NCBI GenBank assembly: GCA_029856125.1
Contig: JAHQWJ010000080.1
Coordinates: 62,001-126,000, forward strand
Source: Promethearchaeia archaeon
GTDB lineage: Archaea > Asgardarchaeota > Lokiarchaeia > Sigyniarchaeales > SOKP01
DNA: 64,000 nucleotides
Direction: 5' to 3'
Shown here: in pieces, positions 54,738-63,601 of the stretch
How positions within the stretch are numbered: position 1 is the first letter of the stretch
Layout: each line of letters starts with the position of its first letter
Notes under the pieces: generated by a model
What the model saw: only the letters and a program-made list of their open reading frames with translations
Told to the model about the DNA's origin: nothing
Databases searched by the model: none
Program-made: the position numbers and the translations under genes

Positions 54738-55652
54738 TTATTTGTATATATATGGATAATTCTTTTTTGATTCTTCTTTTCCTTTTTCCGTTAAGAGTAT
54801 TGTTCTATTATTGTGTTCACCGTCTATTGAGATCAATCCCTTTGCAATTAACTTCTGAATATTTTTTCTAGTATTTCGTGTATTTACTCCTACATTTTCA
54901 GCTAGAATTTTAGTCTGCACCCTTTTTCCCTCATCTATAAGTTTATTAATTTGATATAGATATTTCTTCCATGCTTCTCTATAAGCAGTTTTATATTCTC
55001 TACTCTCTTGCAAGTCTTTTGTTTGAAGTTTGATTTCTAATTCTTGGGCAATTTTCAATACTTTCTTATATAAATTTTTCTGAGTTTTAAATTTATAATT
55101 TTTTAAATATTCCAATTCCCTTATGATTAAATGTAAAATTTGAATAATTCTTGAGTTATATTCCGCTATTGGCGTTCCTTCTAAGTTTAAGTATTCATCA
55201 ATTTTGAATTCTAATATACTTTTATTAGATTTTAAATTTTTAATATGATAAGAGACGAATTTAATTTTGTTGATTTCAAAATCAATATCAAGTTCATAAG
55301 ATATTTCGAAATCAGTAGCAATGAATTCTTCTTCCTCCTCCAAAAATTCGCTATCATCCTCAACATAAAATATATATTTACGTAATTTAGAGATAATAAA
55401 ATTAATACTTAATTTTTTAGAATTATATCTATAAGAAATGTCTTTGTAGGCTCCCAAATTTATAGTATTTCAATTCAATAAAAGAGGTGCTTTTAGGTTC
55501 GATGTAACCGTCTGTTTTAATAATAGTAAAAATCTAAATAAATTACTCTTTCCACTATTATTTGGTCCCAAAATTATGTTTATTTTTTTAAAATTGAAAT
55601 TCAATTCTTTGAATGATTTAAAATTCATTACTGAGAGTTTTTTAATTTGCAT
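54738..55652 (-). pseudogene. P-loop ATPase-like gene with an in-frame TGA, ending in a winged helix
   Basis: The first 60 residues (from ATG 55652) are the start of an SMC/OLD-type ATPase: IKKLSVMNFKSFKELNF, then Walker A GPNNSGKSN, then LLLLKQ. A TGA at 55470-55472 follows LLLN. The same frame then reads NTINLGAYKDISYRYN, the natural continuation in this family (usually LNLGSFKD). It continues 239 codons to 54738, ending in a winged helix (RVQTKILAENVGVNTRNTRKN). No Walker B or ABC signature is present, so even with readthrough the ATPase is incomplete. A nonsense mutation on a decayed gene is the simplest reading; the downstream TTG (55457) could still make the C-terminal part. Confidence 0.65.
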
Positions 55653-55887
55653 TACAACCACAGTTAGATTTCTTAAAATAATAAGATCGACTTATGTATT
55701 AAAATCATCTATTCCTTTAAATTTAAACTCATTTATGAAGACTTTGGATGTATTATTGCTTATGAAGATAAAAACTCTCTAAGAATTTTTTGATTATTTT
55801 CTATTAACAAAATTAACTTGATTTATTTAATAAACTGTTGAATACAATATACCGAAAAATTCACTAAAAATGAGAATTAAGTTAAAC

Positions 55888-56412
55888 CTAAGTTTGGTTT
55901 GCGTAAAAAATGAGCCATTTTGCTATAGCTTGAAACGATTCGTTGACGTTTATATTTTCTTTAGATGAGGTGAAAACGCATTGATTGCATTTAGCTTTTT
56001 GAGCGTAATCGTTTGCTATTTCGAAGTCAACTTCGTGATTAGGCAGGTCCCACTTCATCCCCATTAGTATAATTGGCACAAAACCTGCTTTTTGGCGAAT
56101 TATTTTCAACCATATTGGGATGTCTCTAAATGTGTCGTAATCCGTGATATCAAAACAAATTAGACCACCGCTTGCGCCTTTACAATAGTCTGGTAAAAGC
56201 TCTCGGAATCTTTTTTCTCCGGCAAAATCCCATAATTGCATTTTTACGGATTCGCCTGTGTCTAGTATTTCTGCCTTAGTATGAAACCCAGCGCCTATCG
56301 TCATTTTATAACCGTCTTCAAATTTACCCGTGCAATATCGAGTCACCATTGCGGTTTTTCCTACTCCGCCGGCTCCAGCAACGATCACCTTAAAAATCCA
56401 TGAACTCATCAT
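55888..56412 (-). CDS. Rab/Ras-like small GTPase with altered G4 motif
   Basis: This 174-residue GTPase is close to eukaryotic Rab/Ras proteins. It has G1 GAGGVGKT (residues 13-20), a Thr in the switch I position (TIGAGFHTK), G3 WDFAGEKRF and CFDITDYDTF. The G4 motif reads MKWD instead of NKxD, and G5 is SSKE. No C-terminal prenylation Cys is present. The altered G4 may change base selectivity or affinity. The gene stands alone on the minus strand, divergent from aIF1. Confidence 0.9.
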   Translation of the reverse strand: MMSSWIFKVIVAGAGGVGKTAMVTRYCTGKFEDGYKMTIGAGFHTKAEILDTGESVKMQLWDFAGEKRFRELLPDYCKGASGGLICFDITDYDTFRDIPIWLKIIRQKAGFVPIILMGMKWDLPNHEVDFEIANDYAQKAKCNQCVFTSSKENINVNESFQAIAKWLIFYANQT

Positions 56413-56619
56413 TTTTTATAGCATAAATCGTTTATTTTGAATCCTAAAAAGAATTTGTTTGTTTAACAATTTTAATCGCAATTACATTTTGTATAAAACT
56501 TCACATTTTTAAAATTATTTAAAACTAAAATAAAAAAAGGTTTTTATAAGATTTAGGTCTATTATTTTTTAGTATTGTTTTTTTATATGTTTTAATAATA
56601 AAGGTTGTGAAAAAAGAGT

Positions 56620-56961
56620 ATTAAAGACGACGATATTTGTGCGATATGTAGTTTTCCGAAAGACCTATGTATATGCGATAGTTTAAGCGCAGATGAACAA
56701 CAAATTATTATTTCTAACGATCGACGTAAATGGGGGAAGATAGTTTCAGTAATCACATTCGAAGGGAACATAGATGCGAATTTAAAAGATATTCTTACGA
56801 AAGCTAAGAAAAAATGTGCTTCTGGGGGGGTTCTGAGAGGTAAAGGAATCGAACTTCAAGGTGAGCACAAATTCAAACTGAAAAAATTTCTAATAGATTT
56901 AGGATTCCCCGAGGAAAATATTATCATTCAAGATCGTATGATAAGGAAACGGCGATATTAA
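56620..56961 (+). CDS. Translation initiation factor aIF1 (SUI1/eIF1), no standard start codon
   Basis: aIF1 binds the small subunit and enforces start-codon choice. The frame encodes a zinc-knuckle N terminus (CAICSFPKDLCIC) and the full SUI1 domain (KIVSVITFEGN...KCASGGVLRGKGIELQGEH, FLIDLGFPEENI), ending KRRY. Upstream in frame there is a TGA (56608-56610) and then no ATG, GTG or TTG. The likely start is ATT at 56620, 9 nt after an SD-like AGGTTGTGA (56602-56610). Alternatively, GTG at 56607 plus a -1 base change in the A6 run (56610-56615) would give MKKSIKDDD. A TATA-like box lies at about 56578-56589. Confidence 0.9.
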   Translation: MKDDDICAICSFPKDLCICDSLSADEQQIIISNDRRKWGKIVSVITFEGNIDANLKDILTKAKKKCASGGVLRGKGIELQGEHKFKLKKFLIDLGFPEENIIIQDRMIRKRRY

Positions 56962-57029
56962 CGATACTTTAAAAGTTAGACGTTCATTTGCTTTTTTTTT
57001 AATTTTCGTAATTTCAAAAAAAAATAAAA

Positions 57030-57482
57030 TTGGATTCAATGAGTTCGATCTTTTACCAGGTTATTTTTGAAGGTGTTAAAGAGGATTCGAGCGATTCGTA
57101 CTCGCTAACCTTTAAAGACATATTTAGTGACAATCAAATTCAAATTTCTTCTCAATTTTTTACCACTTTGAGAGTTTCGAGTCAGAAAGAGTCTAATGTA
57201 GTCCATTTTCAAAATATAAAAGAGGTAATAAAAATTGGGAATCCTTCCAGTAAAATCGAGATCAATTATTATATCGCTATTCTCTATACAAATTTGAATG
57301 ATGGAAAGAAAGAAGGCTTTTTAGTAGGAAATGTAAAAAATATGGGAGATATGTTGATAGGTGAGTGGCCATATAATGAAGAAAATGTGTCCAATTCAGA
57401 AGATCTCTATTTACAAAAATTGGATTTGCTTACAAATAGTAGTAAATTTGATAACATTTGTGTAATTTATCCTTTGAAATAA
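57030..57482 (+). CDS. Hypothetical protein, 150 residues
   Basis: No family was recognised. It is mostly predicted beta strand, with no Cys motif or membrane segment beyond chance. The start is TTG at 57030 or ATG at 57039, with no clear ribosome-binding site. It follows aIF1 by about 70 nt on the same strand. Confidence 0.55.
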   Translation: MDSMSSIFYQVIFEGVKEDSSDSYSLTFKDIFSDNQIQISSQFFTTLRVSSQKESNVVHFQNIKEVIKIGNPSSKIEINYYIAILYTNLNDGKKEGFLVGNVKNMGDMLIGEWPYNEENVSNSEDLYLQKLDLLTNSSKFDNICVIYPLK

Positions 57483-57501
57483 AGAAATAGGATAATAAAG
57501 G

Positions 57502-58437
57502 TTAGAAGAAATTATCTTCTTTCTCTTTTAGAAAATTAAAAATTTCTTGATAGTTCGGCATTCCAGTTCTTGCACCTAATTTTTGTATTTTTAATGAGGC
57601 TGCTGCGTTGGCAAACCTACAGGATTTTTCTAAATCCCAACCTTTAATCCAATAAGCCAAAGAAAATGCACCATTAAACGTATCTCCAGCACCAGTAGTG
57701 TCAATTATATTGTCTATATTATATGTTGGTATCCTTTTTTGAAAATCTTTGGTTGTTATTAATACGCCATTACTTCCTAATGTAATAATTACAATAGGTA
57801 TCCCTTTTTTCACTAAAATTTCAGCCGCTTTTTCAGGTTTATTACTATTTGTTATTGATTTTGCTCCCTCTTTATTTGGAAGTACTACATCAGCTTTTAA
57901 AAGCACATTTTTTATGTTATTCCATCCTCTTAGGGCAATTTGGGATTCTAAATCTATACTAATTTTAACATTATTTTTTTTTGCAATTTCGAGGGCTTTT
58001 TCGGTCACTTTTTGATGAATAATTGTAGTGTGTAAGAGTTTAGAATCTGCTATGTAAGATTCACTTATATCATTGGGTTCTATTTTAGTTGTATACATGT
58101 GAGGAGACTGAATTATTGTCTTTTCTCCTTTAGCTACAAATATGAAATTAACAGGAGTTTTTTTGTTCGTTATTTTCTTAAGATACGTTGTATCTACATT
58201 TTCTTTGATAAAATCATCAATTAAGAGCTCACCGTATGAATCATCTCCAACTGCACCTATAAACCCGCTAAAACCGCCTAATCTAGCAACCGCTACCAAA
58301 TAATTTGCGGTAACTCCCCCGGAGAAATAATTCTCACTTAACGCATCAATCTTCTCATCCGGTTTTGGAAAATGGGGTACTTCAGCAACCCAATCTAGAA
58401 CTACTTCTCCTAATCCAACAATATTTATGTGTTTCAT
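57502..58437 (-). CDS. PfkB-family (ribokinase-like) carbohydrate kinase
   Basis: This 311-residue ribokinase-fold enzyme has the N-terminal GLGEVVLDWV, the lid region YFSGGVTANYLVAVARLGG, a phosphate-binding ITLGSNGVLI, and the PfkB signature with catalytic Asp in DTTGAGDTFNGAFSLAY. The substrate (sugar or nucleoside) cannot be told. It faces the + strand gene at 57030 and is downstream of RPA on its own strand. Confidence 0.9.
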   Translation of the reverse strand: MKHINIVGLGEVVLDWVAEVPHFPKPDEKIDALSENYFSGGVTANYLVAVARLGGFSGFIGAVGDDSYGELLIDDFIKENVDTTYLKKITNKKTPVNFIFVAKGEKTIIQSPHMYTTKIEPNDISESYIADSKLLHTTIIHQKVTEKALEIAKKNNVKISIDLESQIALRGWNNIKNVLLKADVVLPNKEGAKSITNSNKPEKAAEILVKKGIPIVIITLGSNGVLITTKDFQKRIPTYNIDNIIDTTGAGDTFNGAFSLAYWIKGWDLEKSCRFANAAASLKIQKLGARTGMPNYQEIFNFLKEKEDNFF

Positions 58438-58526
58438 AGTTCTTTTTAATATGTTAGAATCTTTTATCTAATTATAATATAGGGGACTAGAAACAAAAAG
58501 ATGTAGATGGTTTTATTGTTATGATA

Positions 58527-60242
58527 TTAAGTCATAATTTCTTTTATTCGATTCGCTAAATCATCATCAACATTAATGTCTTGAAAGTTTGAAGCCACTA
58601 TTTCATAAGCGTCACTATAATCATTAAATTTTACTCGACCTTTAATCATAATGTCTCTACCAATGATACTAGAAGATAACTTTTTCAACAATTTTTCATA
58701 ATCGGGAGTGTCTTTAACCTTTACAATTAGCTCTGCTTTTTCTCCAACTAATTTCTCGGCTGCTTCTCCAATAAATGTCGCTCTAATTTTTCCACTCTCA
58801 TCTTCAAGAATATGACTAGTAATCATTGTGAGTTTTTTATCGCCTGCTTTATCACATGTACAATTATCTATTTTTTTTCTACATTCGGAACAAGCTTCGT
58901 AAAATCTGATATTTTTTAATTCATTAGATAACACACCTTTAATTTCAAAAAAACCAGAGCTTTGAATAGTGTTAATATCTGTAAAATTTCCTGAAAAATT
59001 ATTTTGTTTGAAATTTTTCGATGGTTCTGATACTTTAATATTTTCAATCTTTAAATCTATTTTTTCTATACTTGAGTCATTGGCAATAGTTACTTCGTTT
59101 TTCTGCGAATAATTATTAAATCTCAGTTCAACATCTTTCAACAAAACACCGTCTCCGTTCTTTAGGGAGTTTGAAAGTTCATCTGCTCTATCCCGCCAGG
59201 CTGTAACCCTTATAGCATCAGTAGTATCACTCACATTGAACCCTAATAATGAAATGTCCTCGCCAGATTTTAAAGTTATTTTTCTTAAGTCATCTATTGC
59301 AGAAATTATTCCTTGAAAAGATATGTAACCTTTTTGGTTTTGAAGTGTATCGATAGTATCAATTACTTTTTCCTCAAACTTTACAGCTTTGTCTTTTTTC
59401 GTAATTTGTGTCCATGAAGTAGCGTGTAAATCTATTTGCCCTTCAGTATAATTACTTTTTCTAGGATTTAAGCTACTGAGAGAAATGAAATCACCTATTT
59501 CAATGTTTTCTATTTTATTGATATCCTCGTTCCAAAAACTTATTCTAGTTTTACCTGATGAATCTCGGACAGATAACGAGCTCACTCTTCCATTTTTCCC
59601 GTCCTTCCGAGTGAATTCGCGAACCGGGGAACGATTCATTACTTTTCCTTCAATTGATAGAGATCCTAATTTTTCGCTAATCTCATTTATTAGTTTAAAT
59701 TCTTCCTTTATTTTTGGGTATTTTTTATAATCAACATCCTCAGGGGCTAAAATTATTTTACTAAATCTTCCAATGTGAATCTCTATTCCCCCATATCTTC
59801 CCTGTTTTGCATTACCATTCAAAATTTTAACGATTTCATTTTTCTCAAATCGTTCATCTTTAAAAACATTTACCTGATCGTCCCATAATACAATTCGAAT
59901 ATCTCCTGTATTATCATTTAATTTGAAAGCTCCCACATATCCGACTTCTCCATTGTTCTTATTGAAACTACTAAGATTGAAAATATCCTTAATCCTACCA
60001 ACTAATACAATATTTTTCATGTTCAAGGTGATGTCAGAAATGTTTAATTCGATCTCATTCAAAAGCTCTTGATTTTCGCTTGAAACTTCTACTCCTAGTT
60101 CTTTAGCAATTACAAATAATGCCCCTTCGTCTGAAATTAAGCCCTTTAATTCCTCTTTTTTCTCTTCCACTAAAGTTTGTATCTCCTTTTTAGAAAGTCC
60201 AGTATCTTCAATAATTTTATTAATATACGCCTCAGTTTTCAT
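58527..60242 (-). CDS. Replication protein A (multi-OB ssDNA-binding protein)
   Basis: The 571 residues start with a helical segment, followed by at least three OB folds (about 70-165, 185-275 and 300-390). Each has the DxxGxxRxxxW pattern (NTGDIRIVLWDD, SSGKTRISFWNE, TTDAIRVTAWRD). A C-terminal zinc-bearing OB fold has CSECRKKIDNCTC and ESGKIRATFIGE. This is the euryarchaeal/Asgard RPA layout. It coats ssDNA in replication and repair. Confidence 0.92.
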   Translation of the reverse strand: MKTEAYINKIIEDTGLSKKEIQTLVEEKKEELKGLISDEGALFVIAKELGVEVSSENQELLNEIELNISDITLNMKNIVLVGRIKDIFNLSSFNKNNGEVGYVGAFKLNDNTGDIRIVLWDDQVNVFKDERFEKNEIVKILNGNAKQGRYGGIEIHIGRFSKIILAPEDVDYKKYPKIKEEFKLINEISEKLGSLSIEGKVMNRSPVREFTRKDGKNGRVSSLSVRDSSGKTRISFWNEDINKIENIEIGDFISLSSLNPRKSNYTEGQIDLHATSWTQITKKDKAVKFEEKVIDTIDTLQNQKGYISFQGIISAIDDLRKITLKSGEDISLLGFNVSDTTDAIRVTAWRDRADELSNSLKNGDGVLLKDVELRFNNYSQKNEVTIANDSSIEKIDLKIENIKVSEPSKNFKQNNFSGNFTDINTIQSSGFFEIKGVLSNELKNIRFYEACSECRKKIDNCTCDKAGDKKLTMITSHILEDESGKIRATFIGEAAEKLVGEKAELIVKVKDTPDYEKLLKKLSSSIIGRDIMIKGRVKFNDYSDAYEIVASNFQDINVDDDLANRIKEIMT

Positions 60243-60415
60243 TTATCTCACTTTTTTGTTTAGTTTTCCTTATCCAAAGATAAAATTAGCATTTATACTT
60301 TAAAAATGAAATTATTTAATACTTAATTAATCACTATTTTTAAACAAAAAGAGTATATCATATTGGTAATTTGTTATTGATAATTTAAATCAAATGTCAT
60401 GTTTTTGTCGCAATT

Positions 60416-61159
60416 ATGAATAAATTCAGGATCATTCCAGTTATTGATATTTTAAATTCTCAAGCTGTACACGCAATTAAAGGAGAACGAGAAAAATATA
60501 AACCCTTGAAATCAGTTTTAATTAATGATAGCAACCCAACACGAATTGTATTAACATTAAAAAAAAAGTATTTATTCAACGATTTTTATATTGCAGATTT
60601 GGATGCTATACTTCAAAGAAAGCCTAATATCACAATCCTTTCAAAAATACTTGATATTCCTGAGGTTGAGATCATGATTGACCCCGGAATAATAACCAAT
60701 AAGGATGTAGAAAAATATTTTAACCTTAATCTAAAATCGTTGATTTTGGGATTAGAAACCTTAAGAGACCTAAAAGTTATTACAGAGTGTTTAGAACTGT
60801 TTGATATTAACAAGATTATAGTAAGTATTGATATGTACAACGAAGTAATTCAAACTAATATAAAGGAATTTAGAAGTCAAGATATACTTGAAATCATTTC
60901 CAAAATTGAAGATTTAGGCGTAGTTAATATAATTTTACTTGATCTCTTTAAAGTTGGACAGAAAATAGGAGGAATTTCCGCACTTTATTTAAAGATAAGA
61001 GAACAATTTAATGGCGAAATATTTGTTGGAGGTGGAATAAAAGACATCCAAGATATTAAGGGTTATAAAAGTAATAACTTCTCGGGAGTTCTGATTGGGA
61101 CTGCTTTACACGATGGTTCTATAAAAATCGAAGAACTAAGAAGTTTTCTCAAAAGTTAA
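60416..61159 (+). CDS. HisA-related (betaalpha)8 barrel protein
   Basis: The 247 residues have the HisA/HisF fold: PVIDILNSQAVHAIKGERE (HisA has DL..G..V...G), a central DFYIADLDAI strand, and the phosphate-binding IFVGGGIKD and GVLIGTALHDG loops. It fits the archaeal HisA-related group (COG1411) better than true HisA. Such genes occur near C1-cofactor genes, and mfnB is the next + strand gene. The exact reaction is unknown. Confidence 0.8.
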   Translation: MNKFRIIPVIDILNSQAVHAIKGEREKYKPLKSVLINDSNPTRIVLTLKKKYLFNDFYIADLDAILQRKPNITILSKILDIPEVEIMIDPGIITNKDVEKYFNLNLKSLILGLETLRDLKVITECLELFDINKIIVSIDMYNEVIQTNIKEFRSQDILEIISKIEDLGVVNIILLDLFKVGQKIGGISALYLKIREQFNGEIFVGGGIKDIQDIKGYKSNNFSGVLIGTALHDGSIKIEELRSFLKS

Positions 61160-61686
61160 TCAATAAAAATAACACCCGAGCCTGAAACATTTAAAGATTT
61201 CTTACATACGGGGCAAGCGTGCTTTACTCTAACCCAATCGGTTATGTGTTCCTTATGGGCCTTCGCTTCGCAAATTGGACAGCCAGCCACTTCGTCAAAT
61301 ATTTCAATATTCTTTCCACACACTGCACACTTGGTTTTTGATACCGTAGAAATCCGTATAACTTCTTTTTTTATATCGAGCACAACATTATCTGTGTTTT
61401 CAGCTGTAGGATTAATTTGTTTCAATTCGGTCCGGGTATCAACACAAAAAATGGTTCCCTCGCTATCATCTTTACGATTCCCAATCCAAACCACTTTACC
61501 CTTGAAATAACTAGATCCCTCGTTTTCTAACGAGAGGCTTAACTTTCGATCTTCCATCACATATGTTTGAATTACTTTGGTATATTTCAACCCATCTAAA
61601 TTTGTGGATATTTGTTTAACCACTTCAAATGGTTCTCTGAATACTTCATTTGTTATGTCGACTTTCGTGATTTCTTTCGGGGACAT
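61156..61686 (-). CDS. RING-like zinc-finger protein
   Basis: This 176-residue protein has an N-terminal about 120 residues of beta-rich sequence. A C-terminal zinc module follows: CAVC, 12 residues, CPIC, then H-x2-H (AHKEH), then CPVC. The eight ligands are in the order of prokaryotic RING-type fingers. Asgard archaea have ubiquitin systems with small RING proteins, so an E3-like role is possible but no ubiquitin, E1 or E2 gene is in the window. It overlaps the HisA-like gene by 4 nt, tail to tail. Confidence 0.65.
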   Translation of the reverse strand: MSPKEITKVDITNEVFREPFEVVKQISTNLDGLKYTKVIQTYVMEDRKLSLSLENEGSSYFKGKVVWIGNRKDDSEGTIFCVDTRTELKQINPTAENTDNVVLDIKKEVIRISTVSKTKCAVCGKNIEIFDEVAGCPICEAKAHKEHITDWVRVKHACPVCKKSLNVSGSGVIFID

Positions 61687-61893
61687 AATAATTCATCGTT
61701 TTTTTGATATTTAATAATAATTATTTAATTTAAATTTTTATATCCTTTTCTTCCTTTTACTTTTCTTATCAAATTTTAAATATCCTAAAATAAAAGAGAA
61801 TTTATAGCTTGAAGTATAAAAGATCTAGTATTAGAACAATCTAGTTGGATAATTTGGTTGATTAAAATTAATTCATATAATAAGTGATCGATT

Positions 61894-62628
61894 ATGCGAG
61901 AACGTATCAGATTACTTGTAAGCCCTAAATCATTAGAAGAAGCTAAAGTTGTAGTTCAGCAAAAAGATGTAGACTATATTGATTGTAAGAACCCGGTTGA
62001 AGGTTCTTTAGGGGCTAATTTTCCGTGGATTATAAAGAAGATGAAGAATTTAATACCTCAAAACAGTTCTCAATTATTAAGTGCAACAATAGGAGACTTC
62101 CCAAATTTACCTGGATCAGCTTCTTTGGCCGCTCTTGGCGCTGCCGCATCCGGAGCTGATATTATTAAAATAGGACTTAAAGAATCAACGACAGAGGATG
62201 ATTGCGTCTACTTAATGAAAGGTGTCGTGAAAGCTGTAAAGAGCTATAATGCAAATATAAAAGTTGTAGTGGCCGGTTACGCAGACAGAATAAGGATGAA
62301 CACATCACCAGATTTTTTATTACTCCCGAAAATAGCAGCCAAATCTGGAGCCGATATAGTGATGCTTGATACTTTCATCAAAGATAGAAAAGGTTTATTT
62401 GACTTTTTAAGCGTTGAACAATTAAAGCTTTTTAAAAATAAAGCGAAAAAACTCAATCTAGAAGTCGCTTTAGCGGGATATTTAATGAAAGACTCCCTAC
62501 CAATGGTAAAAAAAATAATGCCCGATATTATTGGCGTAAGGAGTATCGTATGTGAAGGATATGACAGGAATAATGGGATTATTAGAGGACATCTCATAGA
62601 AGAGTTAAAAGCTGAATTATATGCCTAA
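61894..62628 (+). CDS. mfnB: (5-formylfuran-3-yl)methyl phosphate synthase, methanofuran pathway
   Basis: MfnB condenses two glyceraldehyde-3-phosphate to make the furan ring of methanofuran. The 244 residues match the family (DUF556) closely: LLVSPKSLEEAKVV, YIDCKNPVEGSLGANFPWII with the catalytic Lys, SATIGDFPNLPGSASLAALG, IKIGLK, VVVAGYADRIRM and VMLDTFIKDRKGLFDF. It is preceded by AAGTGATC and its own AT-rich promoter region. It implies use of methanofuran-type C1 carriers. Confidence 0.93.
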   Translation: MRERIRLLVSPKSLEEAKVVVQQKDVDYIDCKNPVEGSLGANFPWIIKKMKNLIPQNSSQLLSATIGDFPNLPGSASLAALGAAASGADIIKIGLKESTTEDDCVYLMKGVVKAVKSYNANIKVVVAGYADRIRMNTSPDFLLLPKIAAKSGADIVMLDTFIKDRKGLFDFLSVEQLKLFKNKAKKLNLEVALAGYLMKDSLPMVKKIMPDIIGVRSIVCEGYDRNNGIIRGHLIEELKAELYA

Positions 62629-62721
62629 AACTTTAAAAAATAAATACTACGAATAACTAAATCCTCATATTTTTAGTTCATTTTAATAACATTAATTTGG
62701 TTACTCTGATGACTTGATATT

Positions 62722-63552
62722 ATGTACGAAAAGGAATTAGGAATAATTGGTGTTGGTAAAATTGGTTCTGCTCTCTTAAAAAGAATAATTTCTACTAATA
62801 CGATCGAGAGGAAAAAAATTATTATTTTTGATGTAGATGAAGAGAAATTGCACGATCTATCAAAAAGCTTAGATGTAGATTGTGCTAATAGTAATACCGA
62901 TTTAGTTAATTCATCTAAACATGTTTTAATTGCTGTTATCCCTCAAGTAATGGATATTGTTTTGAGAGAAATAGAACCTGCAATATCTGTACAGCATGTA
63001 ATAATATCTATTGCAGCAGGAGTTTCTTTTACTCATATAACTAAAATTATTACTAAACCTGTATCATTAATACGAATAATGACGAACACTCCAGCTCTTG
63101 TAGGCGAGGCAGCTACAGCGATAGCTCGTAACGAAAATGTCAAAGAATACCAACTAGAATTCGTTAAAGAAATATTCAATTCTGTAGGGATGGTAGTAGA
63201 ATTAGAAGAAAGACATTTAGACGCAGTAACTGGTTTATCTGGAAGCGGTCCTGCTTATATATTTATAATTATTGAAGCTTTAGCCGATGGGGGTGTAAAA
63301 ATGGGCTTACCTAGGGCTATTGCCCTAAAACTAGCAGCTCAAACCCTTTTAGGTTCTGCAAAACTTCTATTGGAAACTAACATACACCCCGCAGCACTGA
63401 AAGATATGGTAGCAACTCCAGGAGGGACGACTATAACTGCAATACACGAACTTGAATCTGCAAAAATAAGAGCAACACTAATCAGAGCGGTGGAAGCAGC
63501 TACATTAAAATCCAAATCGTTAAATTCAGCAAAAACAAATAATAATCAATAA
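62722..63552 (+). CDS. proC: Pyrroline-5-carboxylate reductase
   Basis: The last step of proline synthesis. The 276 residues have the dinucleotide motif GIIGVGKIGSAL, MTNTPALVGEAATAI, and the C-terminal dimer domain with TGLSGSGPAYIFIIIEALAD and ATPGGTTITAIHELE. The length is normal. ATG at 62722. It lies about 90 nt after mfnB. Confidence 0.96.
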   Translation: MYEKELGIIGVGKIGSALLKRIISTNTIERKKIIIFDVDEEKLHDLSKSLDVDCANSNTDLVNSSKHVLIAVIPQVMDIVLREIEPAISVQHVIISIAAGVSFTHITKIITKPVSLIRIMTNTPALVGEAATAIARNENVKEYQLEFVKEIFNSVGMVVELEERHLDAVTGLSGSGPAYIFIIIEALADGGVKMGLPRAIALKLAAQTLLGSAKLLLETNIHPAALKDMVATPGGTTITAIHELESAKIRATLIRAVEAATLKSKSLNSAKTNNNQ

Positions 63553-63601
63553 TTAGTTTTAAAAAACTTCTTATACAAGATTTTCTTGTTATCTGTTAGA
63601 A

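Noticed and set aside
55470..55472. TGA read as selenocysteine in the P-loop gene
   Set aside because: Asgard archaea can encode Sec, but this family has no Sec/Cys at that position and no convincing SECIS hairpin was seen; nonsense mutation is simpler.
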